The notes beneath the pieces are model-generated. The model saw only the letters and a program-made list of their open reading frames with translations, had not been told where the DNA came from and searched no databases. The translations under genes were made by a program, and so were the position numbers. This document shows, in pieces, positions 33,841-45,918 of a DNA stretch of 64,000 bases. Numbering within the stretch: position 1 is the first letter of the stretch; each line of letters opens with the position of its first letter. The DNA comes from Eleginops maclovinus (taxonomy: Eukaryota > Chordata > Actinopteri > Perciformes > Eleginopidae): contig NC_086352.1 of the NCBI RefSeq assembly GCF_036324505.1, positions 25,288,637 to 25,352,636 on the forward strand, read 5' to 3'.

Positions 33841-36800
33841 CCCTCTGAATAACACAGAGAGGGGGAATGTCTGAGCTTTGTTATACTCAGTAGAGTACTT
33901 CCACAAAGCTTCAGCTACATAAATGCATCATTTTAAACGCCGTTTTCCACACTGTTCACCCTTAAGTAGCTACAATGTTCTTGAAATCATTGTCTTTCAC
34001 TTTTCTGACTATCTACCAGCTTGTTTAAGCACTTTATTGAAGATATGTTATGTTACTGTGTGAAATATGAAGGCCATATGCTCCTCTTTGCCATACCATT
34101 ATGTCAAATGTAAATATCCCATATGGACAAGCAGGACAGGGCTACTACACAATATTTGCATTGTCCAAATAAAAAGTAATTTTGTGTGTGTAATTTCATA
34201 CACACATTTGCTGTCTCGGGAAACTTTGCGACCTTAACTAGTATTGGAATGAGGCTCTGTAGGTGTAAACAAATGTTGTTTGTACAGCATAAGTTTCTAA
34301 TGACGAGTCACCAATGGGCAGCTGGGGTTAATGGTGATGTCAAACCACTTACAAGTTATACATAAGGGAAGAAACACCGCCGCCCCCTCTTCATCTGTTA
34401 ATGACAACATTAAAACAATGCTTAGGCCTGGAAAATATATATTTTTAACACTTTGGGAACTTCCAAAGCTTTACGGAGCATAGATGATTTATTTGTTGTA
34501 CGATCAGAAAAGGTTGTGATGTCCTGAAGGCAGAAATAGGCTTTAACTTGTACCATTTCAATATGCACAGCCATATCCTTTGAAATAACAATGACATCTG
34601 TGGGATTATAGAGCAAACCTGCATCCAATATTTGTATAAATGTACTTAATGTGGAGTATAAAACTTCAAATTGTAAGTAATTTCATGATGTGAGTTATAA
34701 TATGTCAGACCCAGATAAATCGCAGGTACTTGTCCAAAATAAAACAACATTTCAAAGAAGAGTAAATTGATCGAATTTCAAACAAACCAGCACATCATAA
34801 TCTGCTGCAGAGTGGCACTGTCCCCTCCTCAGGCACTGGCTGTGTTTGTAATGCTGATTTAAACTCCTTCTCTACATAATGTTTATGTTATTGTGGAGAA
34901 CCCCTATAGGGCCAAAGATGTCACGTAATAACTTTTCTGTGTCGTTGCTATTTGTGCTTATTAAGATGCAAACTATTAGACACAAGCGTCCTCTCTAAAC
35001 AGAGCAGCTGTATAATTCTCCACCTCAATAATTTGAGGATTTCCACAAAGTCTCTCTGGAGTTAGAGACATTCTGTATGCAATCATAGCTGCAGCAGGCA
35101 CAAGGCAATTACAACAAACATTCTGAGTGCTTTTATCTAATTCCCCATTAAGAGCTAAACCTGTGGTTGTTTACATTATAATACCCTGTAGAATAGCCTG
35201 TACCTGTAAGGATAAGAGGCCAAATATAGAATATACACGAGAGATTTGAATTACTGAAGGGCAGCCATGGAGTTAATTCATGTGAAATCAGAGGAAATCC
35301 TTCTTATTATTCAGTTTCTGTAACCTCACACTTGAATAGTGATTAGGTTAAATTGTAAGGATATTAAGACGGCTGACTGTAACGATACTTCTCATGTGTA
35401 TACAGTATGTAAAAGCCTGCTCCTGTCTGGCCGTCAAATAAGCGGGATAATTTGCATCAGTGGCGTCGGGCTCCCTGATCAGCCTGTCGGTTGTGCTTTT
35501 CCCCATAATGACCGCCTCGCTGCACATTATCCCTTACATATTAAATGCAACTCTATACGTTTGTGCTGCTGCCACATGAGGACAGGTAACCCATGCTGTG
35601 GTCCCTGCTGAGGTTTAAAGTCGATATAACCGGTGTATGAAAACATTAAAGCACACCCTTATGTGATTTTATGTGCAGATATCACGGCAACAAAAGCTTA
35701 ATTTCTTTCCAATGATCCACTGTAATATCAGAGTGAGTCATTTGTTGTGTGAGGAACTCTGTTACAATGAGATTACTGGAGATGAATAATAAATAAAGAG
35801 CGTAACAGCCCCACTCATTTTAGAAATGGTTGTCAGAATAGAATGCTGATTTTAATAATTTATAACCACAGATTTAAACCAAATTCTTCGGTGTAATAAT
35901 ACTCTTTTCGGTAATACATAAAATATTTTAAAATGGCCATTATCTGTAAGATTTACATCCATATCGATATATCTCAATTTCCATCAAGATTTAGTCCAAC
36001 GGTGCTGGAGCAGAATAGTGTGCGCTTAATGAAGCGAGGCAAAAAATATAAAGAAGTGGAGAGATGTTTATTGTGTCGGACCCTCATGAGTTTGTTACTT
36101 TCTTAGACTTGCAATAAAATACTTTAAGGTTAATAAAATATAACAGTTTTCTTTCTCTAACTTTCAAGTGTTGCAGATTTTAAATGACTAAACATGAAAA
36201 ATGGCATTCTAGTTTGTTTAATCTGGCTTATTTCCCATAAATGTGGCTCCATTTGTCATGCTAACTTTGCACAAAATTCCTTAGTTGTAGATAAATACTT
36301 TTATACATGTTCCACTTCATGACACACTGTCTAACGTAAATCAGACCGACAAACCAGTGAGAAGCAGCACAAAACTACTGCAGATGCGGCTAACCAGGCA
36401 GAGATCTAAAGTATAGATTCTTATTTTATGCAAAGATGCACTCAAATTTAGTTTTGGGTCACAAAAATTCAAGCAACTAACACATCTCAGATTGTGTTGT
36501 GTTCCTCAAACCAGCTGAATGGTTCATCCATCATCCTGTCGAGAGAATTCAGAACACAACTTGACATCAACCAAATAGCAAAGCCCCATAATTCATACAA
36601 GTGTGAAGTGAACAGCCGCAGGAACGTCAATGAAACGACCTCAGTGCACATTTGCTCAAAATCTATTCGTCCTTTAATACTGAGTTGTTCCTGCCATTTT
36701 AATACAACCTGTCTACAATGAGTTAGAGGAAAAAGCATCAAAGTGTAATCTTTAAGTCTCGATAGATAGATACTTATCTCTCCATATGTGCCCTGCATGT

Positions 36801-37151
36801 AGGCTTATCCCAAAAGAGACATTAATATAAATAAATAGTCACATGTAATGGTTCTAATTGTTGCTTGTTAACATGACGGTATCTGATACAAGATTTGCTC
36901 ATTGCCATCGATACCCAATTCAGCCAGCTCAGTCAGCATTGGACCGATAATAGTGTTTGTGCATCCCCAGTTGGACACCCTAAACCTCACCCAATCTCGC
37001 CCACTCTGAATTCCCCAGTCCTGGGACTTACTAGGAACTGATGGAAAGCACAAGTACAGCTGAAAAAAAGGGTGTCATTTGGTGAACACAAAAGACCACA
37101 ACGGGAAACCTTGGAAGTTATACCTGTGCTATGACTGACTACCTGTAAGTC
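33841..37151. other. Non-coding stretch, nothing recognised
   Basis: A+T-rich, with short open frames at 34422-34628 (minus), 35339-35611 (plus) and 36487-36798 (minus, 103 codons). None has a recognisable domain. Confidence 0.5.
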
Positions 37152-37468
37152 ATGTACCTTGCCCGGCAGCTGTGTACACACCTGGATGCTCTCACTTATG
37201 TGGCCCAGCAGGAGGCGGGACTGTTTTCAGTTCAGCAAGCAGAACGCCATTCATCTCACAACCCATCACTTTGGGGCACTGCCTCCTCAAGGCGAAGCCA
37301 GGAGCACCCACCGCTTTACACCTGCTCAGATCAACAAAAGCAGCTGCCAGCCAGAAGCTTCCACTAGTCCCAATTTATAAAGCCCAGGAGCTGTTTTTCT
37401 TTTTACATTGGATTCAAAACCATTATAAAATGATTATGGTGTTTGCCGAAGCGTCTTGTTGTGACTAG
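37152..37468 (+). other. Stop-poor segment open in all three forward frames
   Basis: Frames starting at 37152, 37159 and 37172 are all open across about 37172-37367. Because all three are open at once, none is favoured as coding, and none of the translations is recognised. The segment is more G+C-rich than its surroundings. Confidence 0.3.
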
Positions 37469-37699
37469 AAGAGACAGAACCAGCAGGTACGAGATTATGA
37501 AGGGAGGGATTTAACGGGCCAAAGCTCTGAATGATATTAACATAACTGCAGGGAGTTGATAGAGTTAATAAACTCAGATGACTCAACAGTTATTTCACCT
37601 GATTGCTAAACCTCACTTTACTGTTACCAGAACACTTGACAGTTACTCCAAACGTCAATGAAGAAATCTGACCCTCATCCTCTGATTAGGTGTACGAAT

Positions 37700-38180
37700 C
37701 ATACTGTATCGGTCCATTCCATGGACGTATAATAAGAACTGGATACAGCGTCGGAGGCGGGGCCTCGTTCATTCCTATGACAACTGCTCATGAGCGCATG
37801 AAGACAAAATGGCCTGAGATTCTCGAGAGCAAAAAGTCAGAAATTACTGATCATGCCAGGCTGTCGAGAGCATAGAGCATGCGTAGTTGAGTTTCCCCTT
37901 CCCCTTTATTTGTTGTGCATTTTACAACTTTAAGGACCTACTGTTTTTACTAAGGGTTATAAATGGGTTCATACTGACTAGTTTATTTGGTTTAACAAAA
38001 AATATCCACCGATTTATAGACGTCTCTCCCAATGTAAGTCAACGGGGAAAAGTCTTTCTAGGTCGGGTGACGTCACGGACTGATGGGGAAGTTGTAGTAT
38101 CGCTGTTTGGCCACTACGAATATTTTCTCAAAGTCCGGAGCACTTTCTGGGGGCTTGGTCCTTTCAGGTAGCTGTTTTCA
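37700..38180 (+). repeat. Dispersed repeat, family D, copy 1
   Basis: The part at 38021-38150 (GACGTCTCTCCCAATGTAAG, CAACGGGGAAAAGTCTTTCT, GTTTGGCCACTAC) aligns with 42441-42540 (GACATCTCTTTCCAAATGTC, CAATGGGGAGAAGTATTTTT, ATTTTGGCCACAAC). The 5' part (TCCATTCCATGGACGTATAA, then GGCGGGGCC) fits a repeat commonly seen in fish. It contains a TGACGTCA site at about 38069. The open frames 37690-37875 and 37887-38171 are repeat translations. Confidence 0.5.
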
Positions 38181-38834
38181 GCTGACCAGTAAGAGCTTAG
38201 TAGGGTGGGATCAACAATTGGGACGCTACGTAGATAATATAATCATGAGAAATAGCAACAGACTTTAATTGTCATATTCCTTAAAAGTGAGCTGCTTTGA
38301 GCAACAGCTGCTGCAGCTTCTTCCTTCAAATTATATCGGTGGGACTCATCTGTAATGGCAAAACAAAAAAGCGCTCCTTACAAATACATTGGCTCATATG
38401 AAAAGTGAATGAGGTAAGCATAAGGACAAGAGCATGACTGCAGAGATTGACCAGGCTCAAAGGTACATTATGAGAGTCTGAAAGGACGAATTTCGTGTCT
38501 GTGAGCTAACTTTTCATCACCTTTCTGTCATTAAGCGGTGATGATTAAGATACCGCTGCTGGCAAAGGTAAGTACATGATAAATAATGCCAATATAGCTG
38601 CTATAAATAGCCCAAAGCAAGCATATGTCGGGGAATAAGGACAGCAGCTCGGGTGTTCTTGGAGGACCTCTGATGCAGACAATAGATTAAATTGTGCTAC
38701 TTTTTAACATCCTACTGCCAAGTCTAAAGACTGCAGACCACAGACTACATATCTACAGTATTCATGGTTGAATGTTTTGTAAAACTCATTCTCATACGTC
38801 ACTTATTTCACAATCTTTGGCATTTATTTAACAG
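38181..38834. other. Non-coding stretch, nothing recognised
   Basis: No open frame of note, no recognised repeat. Confidence 0.5.
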
Positions 38835-38948
38835 AAACTCTCCCCTGACCTCCGTAGAGATGTTTTTAGCCAAAGAGTTTATCACACAGAGAGAGCCTGA
38901 GCATGTCCGTATCTCCAACTGGAACAAACTCCCCGAGAGGGCGAATAG
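38835..38948 (+). other. Candidate exon-like segment (unproven)
   Basis: TTATTTAACAG precedes 38835 and AATAG followed by GTGAGG, a good donor, follows 38948. The 114 bp between are open in a frame that begins upstream at 38764 and gives VEMFLAKEFITQREPEHVRI and SNWNKLPERAN. The length is a multiple of three and the two junctions have the same phase, so skipping or including it would keep the frame. The protein is not recognised. Chance occurrence is quite possible. Confidence 0.18.
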
Positions 38949-39337
38949 GTGAGGACATCGACTGTAAATACCATTACAGCAGGCCTGAGCTGGGGCAATG
39001 AGACATAACAGCTTCTCATTAGTCGTCACCGCACATCAACCCCGCAGCCTCCTGCAGCCTCTGAGGTGGCAAATCTTTTCTACAAGGCACTTAAAGGACA
39101 AAACTGTTTTCATACATCGCAGGTCTTAAATTAATCTAACCTCTCCCAGCAGTGTGTGTGGTGTTCAGTGTGTCCTTGTCTAGTTAGGATCGCTCCCTTC
39201 TTGATATAATTCTACAAATAAAATCATACATTTTTCTCAACTACATAGCGCTTTTCTTTTGTTTGAATAATTAGGTGTTTTGGTTATCAGATCCTATACA
39301 ATGGTGCATTTTAGTGTGTTTTTTGTGCTACAAATTA
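38949..39337. other. Non-coding stretch, nothing recognised
   Basis: No coding or repeat signal recognised. Confidence 0.5.
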
Positions 39338-39762
39338 GTAACGATGCATCGTGAACCGGTTAAAAATCGGTAGATACGTTAAGATTGAAACCGGTTGAGC
39401 TAAAATATGTTGGATCTCTTCATTTTGCCCTCAAAGTGCACCAGATTGAAGCATTTAACTTCAACATTTAAATAAAAAAATCGAAAATGATTTCCGTTAT
39501 ATATTTTTTTCAAAATCCAATTTTGTATCTTTTTATTACTTAAGATAAAATACAGTTGCACAGTTTACAGTTTCAGGTGCACTTTTGATGAGACAGTGTA
39601 TGCTGTTTTGTAAAGTTTATATAAATACAGAAATATTTTTCAGTCATAATTTGTCCGCAGCTCATTCTGTAAAAAAAGATTAAAAAAGTGTGAGAAAATC
39701 GTATCGTGAACTTAAAATCGTGAAACATCTCCTGAGTTGAATGTATCGTTACATCCCCACTA
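39338..39762 (+). mobile_element. hAT-like non-autonomous element, diverged
   Basis: The left part begins GTAACGATGCATCGTGAACC. The right part, reverse-complemented, reads GTGGGGATGTAACGATACAT, so GTAACGATRCAT is shared in inverted orientation. Internal ATCG-rich strings (AACCGGTTAAAAATCGG, ATCGTATCGTGAACTTAAAA) are typical of fish elements that start 'ggggtgtaacgat'. The outer left terminus and a target duplication are not visible. Confidence 0.5.
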
Positions 39763-40104
39763 AATAATCATATTAGTTATTATATTTGAATGAAAGACTT
39801 ACAGTATATGCTGAGATCTGGACATCTACACATTGACCTGCTTATGGAGCCTATACTCTGAAGAGTGTTCTCTGGTTGTACATTTTCTTATTTAAGAAGG
39901 GAGGGGGGTACTATCCTTGAAGATGTACTGGTGTAATGAGGCATCCCCTTTGTCAATGGCCCCTGAAAATAAGCCAATGATTTTTTATTTGTGCTCTGCT
40001 TTCAATGTCACATAAACATCATTTTTCATCTCAGCTCAGGTATAAACTCACCCTTCACCCTCTTTAGCTAAAACTGCACGATTAGGACAGTTTTTGCACT
40101 TAAG

Positions 40105-40152
40105 CTCTCCTTCTCCTCTCTTCTCCTCTCTTCTCTTCTCTCCTCTCCTCTC
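40105..40152 (+). repeat. Polypyrimidine (CT) tract
   Basis: CTCTCCTTCTCCTCTCTTCT and similar strings, pyrimidine over almost 50 bp. Could form triplex DNA or serve as a splicing-factor-binding tract if transcribed. Confidence 0.85.
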
Positions 40153-41452
40153 ACTGAAGTGTTTTGGTTGATACTCTAAATCTTCCTGTGATCTGTGTGT
40201 CGCAAAAACCCTTTAAACTCCCATCATCAAAGCACCAGACAGAGCATCACAGGCAAATCACCTGTTGCAATTTGTATAAGAAGCCACAAGAACACAGTGT
40301 CGACTGTCCTTTTGCTAATGATTTATATGTCCTTTGTTGTCATGGCCCAGGGTTCATGTGGCTTGTTAGAGAGGTCAAATAATTATCAGGAACAACCATT
40401 TTCTTTACAGGCCCCTTAGTAAGATTGAAAATCACAGGATGCAGATTTAGCAGGACTAACAAATCCCCACAAAGTTTGAACCTTGACAACTGTGACATGA
40501 CGTACCTCATAAGGACTGCTCCACAATTCCCCAAAATAACTTTAATTTACCAGCAGTTACCGATCTGATCAAAGGACTCGCATCAACAAATAATTTTTCA
40601 TTCATCATCACAGATTTTTCCAGAAAAGTTACCACTAAATTAAGGAGTTTATGTTCAAAACCTGGACAGAAAAAATGAAATAATCCTTTAGGGACCGACT
40701 TTAGGAGAGTGCACATGTAGCTCGGTGCCGGGCTTCCTGCTTGCTGACACTAATCCAAAGGCAACGGGGATTTTCTGCCTCTTGCTGCTTCTTGCCTCAC
40801 ACCCCTGCAGGGCTCTCAGATCCACATTGGCGTTTCCAGTCACACAAACATACACAGATGAACACACCGTAGACTATAAATATTCAGGCCAGCATTCAGC
40901 GGTATGTGCAGCATAATGTACACCAGGGACACAACACACACTGTGCTCATTTCAACCCTGCCACCGAGCTCCCTGTCAGCACTTTCTTCCGTGGGAAAAA
41001 AAATTGCACATCTGCTCATCGGATGCTGTTCATTTAGCCACACTCGTCCATGAATGCACTCTGCGGAACCCGAAACTCGAGCGGCCCCATCGCTGTTTTC
41101 TTGCTCAGTGCTCATTAGATGTGTTAGCTGCTGCATGACAAGCCAAGCTTCAGGTGTTGTGTGTTTGTTTATGTTTGTGTCTGAGGGTGAGAGGTGCTGT
41201 TTGGAAAGCACATGGGCGACACTGTGAGTCACATTACACCATGACAGACTGTCATGGTGAATTAACGCAGGACACAAATGGAGGCATTGGTCAGGAAGCA
41301 TCATTAATGCCATGTTAGACGAGACATGTAGAAGACTAACTGCCAAAATGAAAGATACACTGAACACAGCAAAACAACTTTTATCTTCCTTTCCCTGACG
41401 TGATGTTATCTATTGTCACAATGTGCGGTTCAAGTTACAAAACCAATGTACA

Positions 41453-41491
41453 GTATATATAGATACATGTATATGTAGATATATGTATATG
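41453..41491. repeat. Imperfect TATATG/GATA-like A+T tract
   Basis: Interrupted TATA/GTATAT repeats, including ACATGTATATGTAGATATAT. Confidence 0.7.
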
Positions 41492-41869
41492 CAAGGCATA
41501 GAAGCAGCTGAAAACTGGGCTAGCACCAATTATTTCCCTGCCAGCAGCCAAATAATCTATATATTTCAGATGTTTTCTCAGTGATAAAAAGAGACAGCAT
41601 CTCTCATCTAATCTTAGCTCAGATCTTACTGGCAAAAAGAAAGATTTAAAGTCCAAAATGTTAGTTAGGACTGTTCCTCATCTTTGAAGACATTGCAGAG
41701 TGAATGGCCTGGAAATTGAGAGAATGCAGCTGAATACAAACTTGCTTTCAGATTGTTGAACTGCATGTGCATGTTAACTGAGAGTTTCCTCTATGGTTTG
41801 AGTAGAGTATTTTTAGACATGCTGCGAGTTTCTAGGGGATTGCAATGTCGGCCCTCCCTTTTGTTCCAG

Positions 41870-42310
41870 GCTGAAAAATCTCGACAATTAGATGGACTGC
41901 GTCAAAATTTTGTACAGCCTCCCAAAGGATCAATTAAAATCACTTTGTTGATCCGTAATGTTCCAAACAGCGCCATCATCAGGTCAACATTTTCAATATG
42001 TCTAATATATTTGTCAGTGACTGTAGCCTTAGCTCTACCTACTTATTCTAATTTATTCGTTATTCTAATTTATCCTACCGTTTCATTTTGCACTATTTTT
42101 TTTGTTTTATTTCTATTTTCTTATTTTGTCTTATGTCCAATTTATGATATTGTTAGAGGAGCTCGGGGCCTAAGATTTTCAATGCCATGACTACATTGTA
42201 GCTACTGTGCATTTAATAATAAAAACCCTTGAACCTTGTGGTAAGTGCTTGCAAGCAAACGTTAGCGTGCTCACACGCTCTACTAAGATGCTGAACTTGG
42301 ATAACCAATA
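41870..42310 (+). repeat. Old teleost dispersed repeat interrupted by a LINE-like 3' tail
   Basis: The left part (GGATCAATTAAAATCACTTT, GTTGATCC, GCGCCATCATCAGGTCAACA, TTTTCAATATGTC) and the right part (GCAAACGTTAGCGTGCTCAC, ACGCTCTACTAAGATGCTGA) follow the order of a well-known fish repeat in which 'gccaccatcaggtcaaaatttt' is followed by 'gttagcatgctaacacgctaaactaagatg'. Between them is a T-rich segment (about 42005-42240) that belongs to another element. The open frame 41753-42190 is not a gene: its hydrophobic C-terminus is translated T-rich repeat. Confidence 0.5.
42005..42240 (+). mobile_element. LINE-like 3' tail inserted in older repeat
   Basis: Ends AATAATAAAAACCCTTGAAC after GCTACTGTGCATTTA, which resembles the '..gtgcatatgacaataaactcttgaa' tail of L2/CR1-type LINEs in fish. 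Upstream is a T-rich 3' non-coding-like stretch. No reverse-transcriptase frame is present. Clade assignment is tentative. Confidence 0.4.
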
Positions 42311-42389
42311 TAGAAAAATATAGTAGCCCACCCACCCTGCATGTTACAACTTTTAGGACATAATGATTTGAATAAGTTATATTTAAGTG

Positions 42390-42600
42390 TTTGCACTGGG
42401 AAGTCTATTTATCTAAAACAAATCATCTGCTGAATTACAGACATCTCTTTCCAAATGTCAGTCAATGGGGAGAAGTATTTTTGGCCCTGATGGCATCAAG
42501 GGACATTTTTCATTCCACATTTTGGCCACAACAATAATATTGGTTTCAGATACCTTTGCTGTGGAGGCTTGTAGAGCCTTACCAAGCAGCTAGCATGGAT
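42390..42600 (+). repeat. Dispersed repeat, family D, copy 2
   Basis: Aligns with 38000-38170 (see that entry), including GACATCTCTTTCC, CAATGGGGAGAAG and TTTTGGCCACAAC. More diverged, with a different 3' part (CTTTGCTGTGGAGGC). Confidence 0.5.
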
Positions 42601-44389
42601 TTTTAACTTTTAGTATTGTTTAATGCTATACAGAAGCAGTGATTCCCAAAGTCTTTGCAAAGAAGTTCCCCCACTACCCTGTCAAATAAAATTGAGAAGG
42701 AGTAATCTTGAGTTACTCTGCAATCTTTCAAATAACTGCAGACCTGCTTGTATACTTTTGAAATGTTCTTTCTTGAGTGTTCTCTGATACACATCCAGAA
42801 TTTTAATCTAACAACCTCTTTTTTATTTATTTCATGTACAGCTCCTGGTGCATTAAGCACAATTTCATAATTTTATGGGAACAAAAGCACAAAGCCGTTT
42901 CCTTCAAAAGCTCATTATCTGCTCATCCCCGTCAGTCACATATTCCACCTCCAAAGCAGCCTCCTCCATCCTGTGCCCCCGCAGGCGATTCTCACATGTG
43001 CTCTTCAGCAGTGACTTAATGAAACGCCTACAATCACTTACCAGCAGCAGATGTAGATGCCTGCTGGTTGTGCTGCCAAGCATAAAAACCACCATGTTGT
43101 TCCCCTTGATAATGGTAGCTTGGAATATATCCTAGAACTCATTTTGTACAACTGACCCATTGTAATTGTGTTTTGAATATTTGATTATTCACGTCAGCCT
43201 CAAAAAATGATTGGGCATGAGATGGGTGCTAATCTACTGCAACAACTTCCTACCTACTGTGAAGTAGTCTCTCTTTTTAAATATTTTTACTCTCACTCTT
43301 TGTGGTGCAAATGAATGCGATACTCAGTGCCATGTGAGGCGTTTCAATAAATATGCCGTCTATTCAATTAAAGAAGCTTGCAACCTATGCTTACAAAAAA
43401 CAGGTGTATTTATAACATAGAAATAGCTATGACGTTTTGCAGTATATGCAATTAATTTTTGGAAAAGAAAACCAGTCCCCATATAGGCACAAGGCTACTT
43501 AAATTTAACATGAAAAAAGCTACGACAAAGAACATTGCTCAGGTGAAAACGTGAATTCCACTTATATATTCCTTCTGGTAACACCTAGTATGTGTTTGTT
43601 AAAAATGTGTTTATTTCTTAGAAAGTTTATGAGATAAAACTACTCAACCTAAGCAAAAATCAAAAATAACACATATCGGAAAAAATATTTACATATTTCT
43701 TGTGTTGGAGGAATAAACTCTCTGCACTTTGAGAACAATTAAGAAGATGAGCTGTTGGAAATCATCAATGTTTTCTCTTCAGAATATTTGTTAATAATGA
43801 GACCCACATATTTTTCTTGGTTGAAAAGTACATTTTCCATCTCTAATTCTGGGTCAACACTTCCAAACTGACCTGATAAATGAAAATCTGCAGGATTAAA
43901 ACGGATAAAAAACTTTGATCCAATACTTGTATTTTGTCAGAGGTTTGTCCAAAACACCAGTGACGAGCAATTATTTTGAATACAGCTGCTGAACAGCGTG
44001 ATCATCAACTGTCTGATCGGTTATCATGCATGGATAACAGCCTAACCCGTACTGCAGGGGACACACAAACCTGTCTTCCCACTAATGTGCTACTTTATTT
44101 GACAGTTGAAATGTACAATTGAACCATCAGGATGAATTATTTTTGAATATTTATTCATATATTAAAACACTTTACTGACAACATACTGTACATAACAATG
44201 ATGAAAGATAAAGCATTGATACTAAGGTTATTAAACATTTTGTAAATGGGAAGAAACACTTCTAACAGTTGACATGTAGTTTAAATTAAGTGATGCTTTT
44301 ATGTTCTCTCATGGAGAAGCAATGCCACATTAAACTCATTTTGGCGTGACGTTAAAGGACAGAGAAAGGCTTGTAGAAGCAAGCGGCCA
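42601..44389. other. Non-coding stretch, nothing recognised
   Basis: Short antiparallel open frames at 42834-43135 and 43095-42904 only; A+T-rich remainder. Confidence 0.5.
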
Positions 44390-44510
44390 ACTGTGGCTCG
44401 GGGGGGGGGGGGGTGGGTAAATAGTGAACAAATCAGGGGGTCAGTGGTTCGATCCCTAGCCCCTGCAGTCAATAATCAAAGTGTCTATACTGAACCCCAC
44501 ATTGGATTTA
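44390..44510 (+). mobile_element. tRNA-derived SINE, degraded
   Basis: Starts CTGTGGCTCGGGGG, an A-box-like string, and has a consensus B box GGTTCGATCCC at 44446-44456, followed by CAAAGTGTCTATACTGAACCCCAC. That order (A box, B box, then 'gtgtccttgagcaagacactgaacccc') is the head and body of common teleost SINEs. The A box is disrupted by a run of 14 G (44400-44413). It cannot encode a tRNA. Confidence 0.7.
44400..44413 (+). repeat. G14 homopolymer tract in SINE head
   Basis: Fourteen consecutive G replacing part of the SINE A-box region. Confidence 0.85.
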
Positions 44511-45399
44511 GAAGTCATACCAAACAACTGTTGAACCATGGATTTGTTTGGAACACAGCCCTTCTTAACCGCGACTAATGCCATCCCCTGAACATTTGAA
44601 TGGTTATATCCATAATTGTTGACACTGCCAACCTGTCCTATGGCCTAATGAGGACAGATCATGTGCCTCCCCTTCTACAAATGACTGCTAGCCGCCTGCC
44701 TGCATTAACTGCCAAAGAATCGGGGCCGACACACTCCCCAACCGCCATCACACCTGCAAACCATGCCAAAATGTGTTTGTCGTAGGACCGGGGGAGTGAT
44801 TAAAGCAATGTATGCTGCGGGAATATAAATGATGTCTTGCCCCCGTCTGACCACTGTTACACTAATGGAGAAAAAATCATCTGCATGCACGGCTTTATAA
44901 ATCTGAAGCTTAGTCTGGATGCATGCTTCTGTCATTGTGCATCATTTTGGTTGGTAAATCCTCCTGCTTTTCTGCTGGAGTGGAAACAAAAAGTCAAAAA
45001 GAGTCGCACTATGATGAGCCCCTGTGCTGAGCTTTGCATAAACATGATTTGATGGTTTTGCCCTTGTTTAGTAGCCAACCTCCCAGTGGTCTTGGCATGA
45101 GCAGAGGTGTGGCTTTATGAGAGCAGACACCACATTACTGCGCACTCAACATCCGATCTTGCAGAGACATTTTGAGAGGCAGCTCAACTAAACAAACAAA
45201 CAAACTGGAGGAGAAGGACACTTTAGCAAAAGAGGGCAAGAGTGCCTGAGCCACTATAGACTCTTAACTCTTGACATTACACTACACCACACGTTTAAGA
45301 CATCCACATAATTACCAGACATAAGCAGAAACAAATGTTGACTTGAGATCTCTTTCAGGCGTAAAACTTTTAAAGGGTATTTTACCCTCATTTGTTGGA
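44511..45399. other. Non-coding stretch, nothing recognised
   Basis: Short unrecognised open frames on both strands (44600-44935, 44837-45052). A small AAACAAACAAACAAAC tract is near 45192. Confidence 0.5.
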
Positions 45400-45596
45400 C
45401 TGCATTTATATCAGTCAGAATACCTTTATTCGTTCCGCAGAGAGGAAGTTTGCATTTGTTACAGCAAGAAAAGAGCCAAAGACAGCTTAATATTACCCAA
45501 GGAGCACGCATTAAAAATATTAAAGATAAAAAAGAAAAAAATACACAATTTACAAAATACAACAGTAACAGTTCTGAGATAAAGCAGCCAGGTCTA

Positions 45597-45827
45597 TAGC
45601 CCCGGAAAAATGAACATACCACATCAGCATTATCAGTTTCTCTGGGTTTACTATTTATAGGTATGTATTTGAGTTTAATGATTTCCTTTTTTTAAATTGT
45701 ATTCTATAACCTACTGACATTTTTCTCTGTGTTGAAATTCAGCAGACACTGGAATGGCTGCCATTCATGTAGAGATAAAGATTTAAGAAAAATGTGCAGT
45801 GGTCTCTTTATTTTTTTTCTGGAGCTG
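45597..45827 (-). mobile_element. Tc1-like short inverted-repeat element, copy 3
   Basis: Starts TAGCCCCGGAAAAATGAACA after TA (45595-45596) and ends TTTTTTTTCTGGAGCTG before TA (45828-45829). Same orientation as copy 2 and opposite to its neighbour copy 4. Its reverse complement carries ATCTCTACATGAATGGCAGC and the family core. About 231 bp, non-coding. Confidence 0.9.
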
Positions 45828-45918
45828 TAAATTCTACAGTTATTAACGGCATATGTGTAAATATATTGCTCATAATTCGTAGTGCACAACAAGGGGTGTT
45901 ATAGTCTGTGTTGGTATA

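Larger units (their letters stand above)
39763..41869. other. Non-coding stretch with a pyrimidine tract and one 175-codon open frame
   Basis: Contains the pyrimidine tract at 40105-40152 and an alternating A/T-rich tract at 41453-41491. The minus-strand open frame 41367-40840 (175 codons) is among the longest in the window and starts with a hydrophobic stretch, but matches nothing I recognise (see findings). Confidence 0.4.

Noticed and set aside
36487..36798. 103-codon minus-strand open frame
   Set aside because: The translation looked superficially protein-like but matches no family I can name and has no promoter or splice support.
41753..42190. 145-codon open frame with hydrophobic C-terminus, membrane-protein-like
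   Set aside because: It runs across the junction of two repeats, and its hydrophobic part is translated T-rich LINE-like tail.
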